DNA from: Nitrososphaerales archaeon
Lineage (GTDB): Archaea; Thermoproteota; Nitrososphaeria; Nitrososphaerales; Gagatemarchaeaceae
Length of the DNA: 34,842 nt
Assembly (NCBI GenBank): GCA_030039795.1
Contig: JASHUU010000080.1
Span: 1 to 34,842, forward strand
Direction of reading: 5' to 3'
The position numbers were made by a program, and so were the translations under genes. The notes under the pieces are model-generated. The model had not been told where the DNA came from and searched no databases. It was given only the letters and a program-made list of their open reading frames with translations. Position 1 is the first letter of the stretch, and the number at the start of each line of letters is the position of its first letter. This document shows positions 25,472 through 34,318 of this stretch, piece by piece.

Positions 25472-26320
25472 TCACCGCCTCGCGCAGGAGGCGACGTAGC
25501 GCATGAGCTGCTCGGGGATGCTGGTCGAGACAGCCGACTGGGCCCCCTTGAACTCGATCGTGTTGTTGACCTCGTGGATGACGTATCCTTCCGACGACTC
25601 CATGGCGTCGACGCCGAGGATCCCGCCCCCGACGGCCTCGCTGGCCTTGTGGACCATCTCCTTCAGCTCCGAGTCGGGCTTGAACGCCTTCGAGGTCCCT
25701 CCCCGGGCGACGTTGGTCCGCCACTCTCCGTCGGGCGCGTACCTGTGGACGCTGGCCACAAGGCGGTCGCCTGCGACTATCACCCTGATGTCCCTTGGAG
25801 GCCTCTTGACGTATTCCTGGAGGTAGTACATGTGCTCGAGAGGGTTCGCGAGCTCTTCCTTGTACTCCACAAGGGCCTGCAGCGTCTCCATGTCCCTGAC
25901 CACCGAGACCATCCGGCCCCAGCTCCCTGAGAACGGCTTCATCACCAGCGGGAAGCCGAGCTGGCCGGCGGCGCTCTCGACGGCCTCCGAGGACATGGCG
26001 ACCATGGTCCTGGGCGTGGGGATCCCGGCCCTCGACAGGGCGATGGAGGTGGCGAGCTTGTTGCTGCACACCTCGGCGACCGAGAGCCTGTTGACCACCC
26101 GGACGCCGGCTCCCTCGATGGCCCTGGTCACCATCAGCGACCTGTAGTGGCTGATGCACCTCTGGAGGACGATGTCGCCCAGCTCGCGGTGCCCCTTCGA
26201 GACCTGGAAGACCATCGCCTTGGCGTCGACCAGCGAGGCGTCCAGTCCGGTTGAGGAGGCGGCGTCGGCCAGGGCCTTCTCCTCCCACCTCAGCCTGTCG
26301 AAGGTTATGCTTGCCTTCAA
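25472..26320 (-). CDS. lysX: LysX/ArgX ATP-grasp ligase paralog 1
   Basis: MKASITFDRLRWEEKALADAASSTGLDASLVDAKAMVFQVSKGHRELGDIVLQRCISHYRSLMVTRAIEGAGVRVVNRLSVAEVCSNKLATSIALSRAGIPTPRTMVAM...HEVNNTIEFKGAQSAV. Confidence 0.92.
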   Translation of the reverse strand: MKASITFDRLRWEEKALADAASSTGLDASLVDAKAMVFQVSKGHRELGDIVLQRCISHYRSLMVTRAIEGAGVRVVNRLSVAEVCSNKLATSIALSRAGIPTPRTMVAMSSEAVESAAGQLGFPLVMKPFSGSWGRMVSVVRDMETLQALVEYKEELANPLEHMYYLQEYVKRPPRDIRVIVAGDRLVASVHRYAPDGEWRTNVARGGTSKAFKPDSELKEMVHKASEAVGGGILGVDAMESSEGYVIHEVNNTIEFKGAQSAVSTSIPEQLMRYVASCARR

Positions 26321-26494
26321 CTATTCGCCCCAGTCCTCGCCTGCCTCTTCGGCGGGCTTGAGGAGCACGCTCCCGCTGGAGATCTCTGCCACCTCGTACT
26401 CTGACGAGCAGTCCTTGCACGAGACTATCTCTCCGACTATCGCGTCCTCAGGGACGGAGATCCCTGCTCCGCATTCGGCGCAGTCTGCATTCAA
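26321..26494 (-). CDS. lysW: LysW amino-group carrier protein, copy 1 (TTG start overlapping argH stop)
   Basis: MNADCAECGAGISVPEDAIVGEIVSCKDCSSEYEVAEISSGSVLLKPAEEAGEDWGE. Confidence 0.95.
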   Translation of the reverse strand: MNADCAECGAGISVPEDAIVGEIVSCKDCSSEYEVAEISSGSVLLKPAEEAGEDWGE

Positions 26495-27975
26495 CTCTTG
26501 GTTTTCACCTCCCGGGCGAGGCCCGACGAGACTCTCAGCAGCCTCTCCTGCGAGGCCCTGAGCTGCGAGCCGAGCTCGGACAGCCTGGCCCTGTTGGAGG
26601 TCAGCTCCCTCCGCCTCTTGGCGGCGTCCGACCTGATGAACGAAGGGTTGGCGCCACCTGAAGTCGCTATCGAAGAGACGAAGCGCAGGGGGTCCAGGAC
26701 CTGCCTGGAGGTGGCCTCGTCGATGGCGACCCGCTTCCCGTGCTTCGATGAGACTCGGGGCAGCTGCGAGGAGACCGTCTCCGGAAGCGAGACGCCCCCC
26801 TCCGCCGAGAGGCGGACAAGCTCGCCCACGATGGCGTGCGCCTGCCGGAAGGACAGGCCCTGGCTCTTCACCAGATGGTTGGCCAGCGCCACGGCAGTCG
26901 AGTCGTCGTGAGCCACTGCCTTGGCCATGGAGCCGGTCAGCGGGCGCATCGTCGCGGTGGCCCCGGCGAGGACCTTCAGGGAGCGGGACGCGTCCTCCAT
27001 CGCCCTCCAAAGGTGGGGAGTGGCTTCCTGGAGGTCGAGGTTGTAAGAGTAGGGCATGGCCTTGAGGACGGCGGCGGCGGCCACGAGGCAGCCCAGCACC
27101 GAGCCGGCCTTGGCTCGGACGAGCTCCGAGACGACGGGGTTCTTCTTCTGCGGCATTATGCTGCTCGAGGCCGAGTAGGAGTCGTCGAGCTCGACGAACC
27201 CGAACTCCTTTGAGCTCCAGAGTATCTGCTCCTCCGCGAGCCTGCTGGCGTCGAGCATGGCCATCGTCGCGACAGCGGTCGCCTCCACCATGAAGTCTCG
27301 TGAGGAGACGGCGTCGATGGAGTTGCGCACGGTCCCGCTGAAGCCGAGGAGCTCCGCGACCGAGTCCCTGTCCACGCCGACGCTAGTGCCCGCCAGCGCC
27401 GCGGCGCCCATGGGCGAGAGGTTGACCCTGGAGTAGAGCTGGACGAGGCGGTCTGAATCCCTGCCCAGGGCGTCGAAGTGGGCGAAGAGGTGGTGCGCGA
27501 GCGTGACGGGCTGGGCCCGCTGGAGGTGGGTGTACCCGGGCATGAGTGAGCTGCCGTAGCGATGCGCGACCCCGAGCAGGGAGTCCTGGAGCTCGAGGAC
27601 GGCGCCGAGGAGGTCGAGGACGCGGAGCCTCAGCTCCATCCTTATCGCCGTGGCGACCTGGTCGTTCCTGCTCTTCCCGAAGTTGAGGAAGCCTGCGGTC
27701 TCGACGCCCAAGGAGTCCACTGCGTCCTGCTCCAGCTGCTGGTGGAAGTCCTCTGCCTTCGACCCCGGTCTGATATCTGGCGACGCGGACAGGAGGAACT
27801 TCATGCATGCAGAGCCGGTCGGCCTCCCGACCTCCCCCGCCCTGACGAGCCCTGCCATGTGGGCCATGTTCACCGCGATGACGTGGCGGGCGATCTCCCG
27901 GTCCGACGCCATCGAAGAGATGAACTCCAGGGCGGCGTCACTCTGCTTCTTTAGCCTCGGTCCTCTTATGTCCAT
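26491..27975 (-). CDS. argH: Argininosuccinate lyase
   Basis: GFLNFGKSRNDQVATAIRMELR; MPGYTHLQRAQPVTLAHH; SSSIMPQKKNPVVSELVRAKAG. Confidence 0.96.
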   Translation of the reverse strand: MDIRGPRLKKQSDAALEFISSMASDREIARHVIAVNMAHMAGLVRAGEVGRPTGSACMKFLLSASPDIRPGSKAEDFHQQLEQDAVDSLGVETAGFLNFGKSRNDQVATAIRMELRLRVLDLLGAVLELQDSLLGVAHRYGSSLMPGYTHLQRAQPVTLAHHLFAHFDALGRDSDRLVQLYSRVNLSPMGAAALAGTSVGVDRDSVAELLGFSGTVRNSIDAVSSRDFMVEATAVATMAMLDASRLAEEQILWSSKEFGFVELDDSYSASSSIMPQKKNPVVSELVRAKAGSVLGCLVAAAAVLKAMPYSYNLDLQEATPHLWRAMEDASRSLKVLAGATATMRPLTGSMAKAVAHDDSTAVALANHLVKSQGLSFRQAHAIVGELVRLSAEGGVSLPETVSSQLPRVSSKHGKRVAIDEATSRQVLDPLRFVSSIATSGGANPSFIRSDAAKRRRELTSNRARLSELGSQLRASQERLLRVSSGLAREVKTKS

Positions 27976-29179
27976 CCTGTTGTCTTTCTCCTGAGCCTGT
28001 CATTCCCGCTGCCACCCTCGACTGGAGTCCCCACAGCTCGATGAACCCCACCGCGCTCTTCTGGTCGAAGGTCGAGCCCTGGTTGTAGGTGGAGAGGGAC
28101 ACGTCGTAGATCGAGTTGTCGGAGGACCTGCCTACCACGGAGGCGGACCCCTTGTACATCTTGACCTTCACCGTCCCGGAGACCCTGCTCTGCGTCGCCG
28201 CGATGAACCTGTCAAGGGCGGTGCGGAGGGGCTCGAGCCACAGCCCCGAGTACACCAGCCATGCCCACTGCCTCTCCACCTGCGCCTTGAAGTCGAGCTC
28301 GTGGCGGGTGAGCACGAGCTTCTCGAGGTCCCTGTGGGCGTCGATGATGGCGAGGGCGGCGGGGCACTCGTACACTTCGCGCGACTTGATCCCGACGAGC
28401 CTGTCCTCCACGTGGTCTATCCTCCCTACGCCGTGCGAGCCGGCCAGCTCGTTGACATGGCGCACCAGCTCCAGGGGCCGCGTCGGCCTTCCGTCCACCT
28501 TCGTCGGCACGCCTTCCTCGAAGCCCAGTTCGACGTATCCCGGTACGTCGGGGGCCTCCTCGGGGGCGACGGTCCACTCGTAGACGTCGGGCGGGGGCTC
28601 CGTGTAGGGGTCTTCGAGCGGGCCGCTCTCGATGGAGCGGCCCCAGAGGTTCTGGTCGACGCTGTAAATCGACTTTGACGCCCTGACGGGGATGCCCTCC
28701 CTCTGGGCGTAGGCTATCTCCTGGTCCCGCGTCATGTTCCACTCGCGCACCGGAGCGATTACCTCGAGGGACGGGTTCATCGCCCTCACCGTGACGTCCA
28801 TCCTGACCTGGTCGTTGCCCTTGCCTGTGCAACCGTGGGCGACCGCCGTGGCGCCCTCCTTCTCCGCGACCTCGACCAGCTTCTTCCCGATGAGAGGCCT
28901 GCCGAGGGCGGTGCTCAGAGGGTACTTCCCTTCATAGAGGGCGTTGGCAGCCACGGAAGGGAAGACGTAGTCTCTGACGAACTCCTCCTTGGCGTCGATG
29001 GTGTAGTGGCTGCGCGCGCCGATGAGCTTCGAGCGCCTCTCGATCTCGTCGAGGTCGTCCCTCTGTCCCAGGTCGAGGGTCACGGTGATCACTTCTGCGT
29101 CGTACTTCTCCTGGAGCCACTTGACGCACACTGAAGTGTCTAGACCACCGGAAAACGCGAGAGCTACCGTCCTGCGCAA
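27938..29179 (-). CDS. argG: Argininosuccinate synthase (TTG start)
   Basis: LRRTVALAFSGGLDTSVCVKWLQEKYDAEVITVTLDLGQ...VAHGCTGKGNDQVRMDVTVRAMNP...SIYSVDQNLWGRSIESGPLEDP. Confidence 0.97.
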   Translation of the reverse strand: MRRTVALAFSGGLDTSVCVKWLQEKYDAEVITVTLDLGQRDDLDEIERRSKLIGARSHYTIDAKEEFVRDYVFPSVAANALYEGKYPLSTALGRPLIGKKLVEVAEKEGATAVAHGCTGKGNDQVRMDVTVRAMNPSLEVIAPVREWNMTRDQEIAYAQREGIPVRASKSIYSVDQNLWGRSIESGPLEDPYTEPPPDVYEWTVAPEEAPDVPGYVELGFEEGVPTKVDGRPTRPLELVRHVNELAGSHGVGRIDHVEDRLVGIKSREVYECPAALAIIDAHRDLEKLVLTRHELDFKAQVERQWAWLVYSGLWLEPLRTALDRFIAATQSRVSGTVKVKMYKGSASVVGRSSDNSIYDVSLSTYNQGSTFDQKSAVGFIELWGLQSRVAAGMTGSGERQQDGHKRTEAKEAE

Positions 29180-29208
29180 ATTTCTGAACGTCCGCGCCTG
29201 GGAAACGC

Positions 29209-29217
29209 TTTTATAGA
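29209..29217. promoter_or_regulatory. TATA-like element in the 57-bp divergent argG / ACT-protein intergenic region
   Basis: cttttatag about 20-28 nt upstream of both start codons. Confidence 0.5.
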
Positions 29218-29236
29218 TTTTGGCCAGAATTCTTGT

Positions 29237-29965
29237 TTGTTGGCCAGGCGTGACCCGAAATTGGTCAGCGCCGTCTCCGTGACGAGGGCTGTGAGCGACG
29301 AGGTGGGGTCCGACTTCTCGGTCCAGGACGCGATCGCCAGGGACTACGTCAACCTGAGCGCGCTCGCGAGGATGCTCGTCCCCAGGGTGGCCCGCAGGAC
29401 CGGGCAGAAGGCCAAGGACGTCAGCGAACAGGGCGTCGTCACGGCGCTGAAGAGGCTCAGGAGTTCGTATCCCGGGGCCTCGCCCAAGGTGAGCGAGGTC
29501 CTCGCCCAGAGCACCGTGAACGTGAGGACGCGGGTTTCGAAGGTCTCTGTGGAGAAGACCAGGAGGACGCTGCAGGCGGTGAGCGGGATGCTCTCCATGC
29601 ACCAGGAGGACTTCATCCAGGTCTCGGAGTCGTTGTCTTCGATCACTCTGATCTTCGACCAGAAGCTTCACGGGAAGGTGAAGAAGGCGCTCTCGGGTGC
29701 GGAGATCCTGGAAGAGGGAGAGGAGTGCGCGGCGATCACGGTGCACAGCCCTCGCGAGATCATCTCAACGCCAGGGTGCATAAGCTCGCTCTACGACCAC
29801 CTGGCGAGGAGGCACGTCAACGTCGAGGACACGGTCAGCTGCTACACCGACACGATCCTGGTAGTGAGGATGAAGGACGCGAGCTGGGCCTTCGAGACCC
29901 TGAACGAGCTCACGCGTGAGGAGCTGGAGAAGACCGATGGCGGCCAGGGCCAGCGGCCCGGCTAG
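29237..29965 (+). CDS. ACT-domain-containing protein (putative amino-acid-responsive regulator)
   Basis: DFSVQDAIARDYVNLSALARMLVPRVARRTGQKAKDVSEQGVVTALKRLR... followed by ACT-like ITVHSPREIISTPGCISSLYDHLARRHVNVEDTVSCYTDTILVVRMKDASWAFETLNEL. Confidence 0.7.
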   Translation: MLARRDPKLVSAVSVTRAVSDEVGSDFSVQDAIARDYVNLSALARMLVPRVARRTGQKAKDVSEQGVVTALKRLRSSYPGASPKVSEVLAQSTVNVRTRVSKVSVEKTRRTLQAVSGMLSMHQEDFIQVSESLSSITLIFDQKLHGKVKKALSGAEILEEGEECAAITVHSPREIISTPGCISSLYDHLARRHVNVEDTVSCYTDTILVVRMKDASWAFETLNELTREELEKTDGGQGQRPG

Positions 29966-30870
29966 GGCTGCAGCAGGGAGCGCAGGAACTTCTGGGAGTC
30001 GAACGGCACCAGGTCGTCATATCCCTGCCCGACTCCCAGGAAGAGGACGGGCTTCCCGGTCGAGTACACGATCGAAAGGGCCGCTCCGCCCCTCACGTCC
30101 GCGTCGGCCTTGGTGAGCACGGCGCCGTCGAAGCCGACGTGCTCGTTGAACAGCTCCGCCTGCGAGACCGCGTCGTTGCCGGTGAGGGCGTCGGCCACGA
30201 AGAGCCTGAAGTCTGGCCTGACGACCCTCGCTATCTTGGCCATCTCCTCCATCAGGTTCTGGTTGGTCTGCATCCGCCCTGCCGAGTCGATCAGCAGGCA
30301 GTCCACGTGGTGGGCCCTGGCGTAGAGGACGCCGTCCCGCCCGACCGCCGCAGGGTCGGCGCCGTAGCCCTGCGATATGACCTTCACGCCCAGCCTGTCC
30401 GCGTGCTCTGTGAGCTGCTCGATCGCCCCGGGCCTGTGGGTGTCGCCTGCTGCGCACGCCACGGAGAGCCCCTTCTTCTTCAGGTAGTTCGCGAGCCTGG
30501 CGACGGTCGTGGTCTTGCCTGTGCCGTTTATCCCGAGGAAGAGGATGGAGTACGGCTCGCCTGACTTCCGCTTCTCCTTGATGCTCGTGACCAGGTCCAC
30601 GGTGCCGGCCTTGCTGAAGGCGGCCTCCAGCGCGGAGGCGAGCTGCCTTCCGACCACCTCGGAGGCGTCGGCGGACCTCTCGACTTTGACGCCCTTCAAG
30701 CCGCTCTCCACCTCGTGAGCCAGGGCCTCGGCGACCCGCTGCGCGACGTCGCTCTCGACGAGCGACATCTGGAAGTCGAAGAGCGCCTTGTCCAGCTCCT
30801 CGTCCCCGAGCTGCCTCTCCTTGACCGCGGCGCTGATGGACTGGAACGCTTGCTTCAGCCTGTCGAACAA
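29962..30870 (-). CDS. ftsY: Signal recognition particle receptor FtsY
   Basis: ILFLGINGTGKTTTVARLANYLKKKGLSVACAAGDTHRPGAIEQL...LLIDSAGRMQTNQNLMEEMAKI...KADADVRGGAALSIVYSTGKPVLFLGVGQGYDDLVPFD. Confidence 0.97.
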   Translation of the reverse strand: MFDRLKQAFQSISAAVKERQLGDEELDKALFDFQMSLVESDVAQRVAEALAHEVESGLKGVKVERSADASEVVGRQLASALEAAFSKAGTVDLVTSIKEKRKSGEPYSILFLGINGTGKTTTVARLANYLKKKGLSVACAAGDTHRPGAIEQLTEHADRLGVKVISQGYGADPAAVGRDGVLYARAHHVDCLLIDSAGRMQTNQNLMEEMAKIARVVRPDFRLFVADALTGNDAVSQAELFNEHVGFDGAVLTKADADVRGGAALSIVYSTGKPVLFLGVGQGYDDLVPFDSQKFLRSLLQP

Positions 30871-30873
30871 GTG

Positions 30874-31296
30874 CTACTCCTGGCTGAGTAGACTGTTCAG
30901 GACCTGCCTGTCGGACTCGAGGCGCTGGGCCAGCTCGTTCCTCTGGCCCACTATCGAGGCCAGGGTCTTCTCGTACTCTCTCGCCCTCTCCTCAAGAATC
31001 GCAACGGCCTCCTCCTTCGGCTTCTCGATCACTATCCCCGCGCCCACTCCGAGCATCACCTTGTCGACGGACGGTGGCGGCGACCTCAGAATCGCCCCGC
31101 CGCCGATCTGGGTGAGCACCTCCTTCGGGGCGCCCTCTGACAGCCCCTTTATCGACTCCAGGGCCGCCCTGCTCTCGATGAGCGCCCTTTCAAGGAGGGA
31201 CTGGCGGGACGTGAGCTCGTTGTAGGTGTTCTCCAGCACTCTCGACTCTAGGACCAGGGCGTTGACCTGCTCCTCGGCCGTTGGACGACTGCTCAC
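30874..31296 (-). CDS. pfdA: Prefoldin alpha subunit
   Basis: Coiled-coil 140 aa with LTQIGGGAILRSPPPSVDKVMLGVGAGIVIEKPKEEAVAILEERAREYEK; upstream of ftsY. Confidence 0.92.
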   Translation of the reverse strand: MSSRPTAEEQVNALVLESRVLENTYNELTSRQSLLERALIESRAALESIKGLSEGAPKEVLTQIGGGAILRSPPPSVDKVMLGVGAGIVIEKPKEEAVAILEERAREYEKTLASIVGQRNELAQRLESDRQVLNSLLSQE

Positions 31297-31318
31297 TGAT
31301 GAGACACCGCTCTTATTT

Positions 31319-31984
31319 TCAGACGCTCAGCGCCCGCGTTATAAAGACAAGCTCAGGTCCTGTCGTCTGGCTCCCTGCCACGGCGTTCTTCGAGTTGGCG
31401 ACCACCCCGGAGGCCACATAGGGGACCCCGCCGTTGACCGAGGTGGGGCACGCCTCTACGCCCAGCATCTGGCCGACGGCCGACACCTCCGCCTCGCCCA
31501 GGCCTGGGTACACCGCGGCCCCGGCGTTGGTCGCGACTACGAGGGCGCCTACCTGGTGGAACTCGCCTATCGCGACGCGTTCCACCTCCGTACCGAGGAT
31601 GTCCCTCACCTGGGAGGCGGCGCGGCCGTCGAGCGCCGGAGAGACGATGGCGCGCCTGTCGTTCGCGGCCACCAGGTTTCCCACCGCCGTGAGCTTCGAC
31701 TCGAGCTTGGAGACGTTCAGCCCGGTGGCAGCCCTGATCTCGGCCACCTCGCGGTCTTCGGCCAGGCGGGAGAGGAGCACTCCGTTCCCGTTCATGCAGA
31801 CGAGCGGGCCGAGGAGCCTGGACTCGCCCACCGACGTCGCCACTATCTCGGCGCCCAGGTACTCTGAGAGCCTGTCGCACTTGGTCCCGGCGAGGCCCTT
31901 GGGGACCAGCAGGAACCTGTCGTTCCCCCTCATGAAGACGCCTATGTTGGGGCTCCTGTAGACGTCGAACAGGTGGAGTCCCAT
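31319..31984 (-). CDS. eif6: Translation initiation factor aIF6
   Basis: DVYRSPNIGVFMRGNDRFLLVPKGL...GPLVCMNGNGVLLSRLAEDREV...NLVAANDRRAIVSPALDGRAASQVRDILGTEV. Confidence 0.97.
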   Translation of the reverse strand: MGLHLFDVYRSPNIGVFMRGNDRFLLVPKGLAGTKCDRLSEYLGAEIVATSVGESRLLGPLVCMNGNGVLLSRLAEDREVAEIRAATGLNVSKLESKLTAVGNLVAANDRRAIVSPALDGRAASQVRDILGTEVERVAIGEFHQVGALVVATNAGAAVYPGLGEAEVSAVGQMLGVEACPTSVNGGVPYVASGVVANSKNAVAGSQTTGPELVFITRALSV

Positions 31985-31986
31985 GG

Positions 31987-32271
31987 CTAGGGGGGGCTTT
32001 CTTGCTCTGGGAGCCTGACGGTGACCACCCCGTCCTCGTCTCGCTCCATCTCGAGCTTCATCCTGCGCGGAGGGTGCTTGATCCCTCTGGCCCAGACGAC
32101 CTCGTTGACCTCGGCTTCGATCTTCACCTGCGTGGCCTTCATGTGCCTCGTGGCGAACGCCCGGATGACCGTGATGGCCTTCTTGGCCCTGCGGTAGGGA
32201 GGCGCCTCGAAGACGACCCCGAGTGGGACGACGTAGGTCCGGGTCAGTTCTTCTGTCTTCTGTTCCGACAA
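31987..32271 (-). CDS. rpl31e: 50S ribosomal protein L31e (eL31)
   Basis: RTYVVPLGVVFEAPPYRRAKKAITVIRAFATRHMKATQVKIEAEVNEVVWARGIKHPPRRMKLEM. Confidence 0.96.
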   Translation of the reverse strand: MSEQKTEELTRTYVVPLGVVFEAPPYRRAKKAITVIRAFATRHMKATQVKIEAEVNEVVWARGIKHPPRRMKLEMERDEDGVVTVRLPEQESPP

Positions 32272-32275
32272 GGTC

Positions 32276-32434
32276 TCACCTGAGCTTCAGCTTGCGCTGC
32301 CTCCAGTTCCTCTGCTGCAGCGTCGACCTCATCTTCCTGTTGGTCTTGACGACCACCCAGGTAGGCGGCGACTTCCTCTGCCTCTCGGCCTTTGTGAGGC
32401 GGTTCTTCTTGGACTTGTCCTTGACTCGTGCCAA
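32276..32434 (-). CDS. rpl39e: 50S ribosomal protein L39e (eL39), 52 aa
   Basis: Read from the sequence (absent from ORF track): MARVKDKSKKNRLTKAERQRKSPPTWVVVKTNRKMRSTLQQRNWRQRKLKLR*; TTG start. Confidence 0.95.
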   Translation of the reverse strand: MARVKDKSKKNRLTKAERQRKSPPTWVVVKTNRKMRSTLQQRNWRQRKLKLR

Positions 32435-32436
32435 TC

Positions 32437-32709
32437 CTATAGCCTCCTGATCTTGATCTCCCTCTTCTTCTCCTGGAGGGCCGCGAGCATCTGCTTGACC
32501 TGCTCGTCGTCGACCGCGGACTTCAGTCTTCCGGACGAGGCGAGCTGGACGATGTACTCCTCGACGGAGGACGCGAGGTCCGGCCTGACCATGCGCACGT
32601 TGGTGAGCCGCTGCCTGGCTTCTGAGGTCAGGGCCATCCTGAGCACTCCTTCGCGCATTGCTCTCCTCTCCGCCTCCTTGTCAGGCTGCTTCTGCGGCTG
32701 CTCGGACAA
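32437..32709 (-). CDS. PDCD5-family DNA-binding protein
   Basis: MREGVLRMALTSEARQRLTNVRMVRPDLASSVEEYIVQLASSGRLKSAVDDEQVKQMLAALQEKKREIKIRRL. Confidence 0.92.
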   Translation of the reverse strand: MSEQPQKQPDKEAERRAMREGVLRMALTSEARQRLTNVRMVRPDLASSVEEYIVQLASSGRLKSAVDDEQVKQMLAALQEKKREIKIRRL

Positions 32710-32711
32710 GG

Positions 32712-33161
32712 CTATGCGTACCTCGCCAGAGACTTGTCGGACTCTGCGATGGAGGAGAAGAGCTGCTTGCTTGTCTTGTCGAGCAGCGCGCGGCCCTTGG
32801 GGGTGAGGACCCTCCCCTTCGGGGTCTTCGCCACTAATTCCGCCTGCTCGAGCTGCCTGAGAATCACCCTGACCGACGACCCGCCCGCGTCCCTGTGGTG
32901 CTTGGGGTAGTAGTGGAGCGCCTTCGTCCCCCCGTACGCCCGTTTCAGGTCTGAAAGGCCCAGCGGCCCGTGCACATAGAGCTTCCTGAGGAGGGATGCT
33001 GCCCTGGTGAACCACCACCCGGCGTCGGCGGGCGGCCTTTCAGCGTGGGAGCCGGTCTTGACGTAGCGGGCCCACTCGGGCTCCTGTACTCCAAGGCCCC
33101 GGACCTCCTGTGAGAGGAGGGCGATTAGCCTCGACTGCGGGACGTCGTTGACGCTTACCAA
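32712..33161 (-). CDS. rps19e: 30S ribosomal protein S19e (eS19)
   Basis: PEWARYVKTGSHAERPPADAGWWFTRAASLLRKLYVHGPLGLSDLKRAYGGTK...SSVRVILRQLEQAELVAKTPKGRVLTPKGRALLDK. Confidence 0.96.
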   Translation of the reverse strand: MVSVNDVPQSRLIALLSQEVRGLGVQEPEWARYVKTGSHAERPPADAGWWFTRAASLLRKLYVHGPLGLSDLKRAYGGTKALHYYPKHHRDAGGSSVRVILRQLEQAELVAKTPKGRVLTPKGRALLDKTSKQLFSSIAESDKSLARYA

Positions 33162-33209
33162 TATGCTTCACGAAGCAGAAGCCGAGCGTTCCCCGAGTCT
33201 ATATAAGGC

Positions 33210-33521
33210 CTACCCGACGATTTTGCGGTTCACCCGCCCGCACTCCGAGCAGGTGATCCTCACGATGGTCTGCCTGCCGTGGCCCAGCCTTACGCGCGCG
33301 TTGACGCCGGGGACGAGCAGGGTCTTGCACCCGCGGCAGGTGAGCCTCCTGAGGGGTGGTTCGAGCCTGACGTTGAACCTCAGCCTGACCTTGCCGGCGA
33401 GCTCGGCCTGGGCCTTGGCGAGAGGGAGGTCGGTGTGGGAGAGCTCCACGGCCGAGTCCATGAGCAGCCTGACGAGGGCGGCCGCGTCTTCCTTGGCTTC
33501 TCTCCGGGACTTCGTGGCCAC
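33210..33521 (-). CDS. RNase P protein component 4-like (Rpp21/Rpr2 family)
   Basis: VRLRFNVRLEPPLRRLTCRGCKTLLVPGVNARVRLGHGRQTIVRITCSECGRVNR: zinc ribbon CxxC...CxxC; GTG start. Confidence 0.85.
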   Translation of the reverse strand: MATKSRREAKEDAAALVRLLMDSAVELSHTDLPLAKAQAELAGKVRLRFNVRLEPPLRRLTCRGCKTLLVPGVNARVRLGHGRQTIVRITCSECGRVNRKIVG

Positions 33522-33570
33522 GGCGGCGCGGGGAAAGGTCTTAACCCTACCCGCGGGCTTCGACGGGAGA

Positions 33571-34290
33571 TTGCTGAGCCTCGTGCTGGCGGAGTCAGCC
33601 CTCGAGCTCGTCCCGGAGGAGATACGCAGGAGCCCGGCGGTGGCCAGCGACTCAAAGAGGAGGGGGGTCCCGGCGGCGGAGATCCTGCTGGACAGGAGCT
33701 TCCACCACACAGCGATGCTCAGGCTCAAGGAGGCGGAGAAGCGGGGGAGGCCGGACCTCGTGCACGTCGCGCTGCTCAGCGTGACAGGGTCGCCCCTCTA
33801 TCAGGAGGGCGGCGTCAGGGTCTTCGTCCACACCTACGAAGACGTCGTGGTGGAGATAGAGGCCAAGACCAGGATCCCGAAGAACTATATCAGGTTCAGG
33901 GGACTGATGGAGAAGGCGCTCCGCGAAGAGCCGGAGGGCGGCCTCGTGAAGGTCTACCCCGCCGACATCAGGGAGCTGGTGAGGAAGGTGATCGCCCCCG
34001 ACCGAGTGGTGGGCCTTTCGGTCCAGGGCCGTCCGACGTCCTACGACGGGGTCGCGAAGGAGTTGGCGTCGGCGAGGAGTCCCTGCGTGGTAGTGGGAGG
34101 CTTCCCCCACGGGCACTTCTCGGAGCGGACGCTCGGGCTCCTGGACGGACTGGCGAGGATAGACACGAGGCCCCTGGAGGCGCACGTTGCGGTCGCGAGG
34201 CTCGTGTACGAGATGGAGAAGGAGTGGTCGGGCTCACCTGCAAAAGGCAGGGCGTTTCAGGAGAGCGTGAAGGTCGAGTCCCGGCGTTAA
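33571..34290 (+). CDS. rRNA pseudouridine N1-methyltransferase Nep1/Emg1 (start probably TTG 33571)
   Basis: LLSLVLAESALELVPEEIRRSP...EILLDRSFHHTAMLRL...RPDLVHVALLSVTGSPLY...RIPKNYIRFRGLMEKAL...VVVGGFPHGHF. Confidence 0.92.
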   Translation: MLSLVLAESALELVPEEIRRSPAVASDSKRRGVPAAEILLDRSFHHTAMLRLKEAEKRGRPDLVHVALLSVTGSPLYQEGGVRVFVHTYEDVVVEIEAKTRIPKNYIRFRGLMEKALREEPEGGLVKVYPADIRELVRKVIAPDRVVGLSVQGRPTSYDGVAKELASARSPCVVVGGFPHGHFSERTLGLLDGLARIDTRPLEAHVAVARLVYEMEKEWSGSPAKGRAFQESVKVESRR

Positions 34291-34318
34291 ATATCAAGGT
34301 GGGCGGCGGTAGTGTCGC

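Noticed and set aside
24408-26420. 670-aa ORF extending LysY upstream through lysX
   Set aside because: The upstream part is a shadow frame of lysX; LysY starts at ATG 25469 (MVRVAVLGASGYIGGE).
33514-33521. Palindrome gtggccac that could provide GTG starts for both divergent genes (Nep1 and Rpp21)
   Set aside because: Nep1 homology and a TATA-like cttaaccct spaced for leaderless initiation favour TTG 33571, so the shared-start idea is not well supported.
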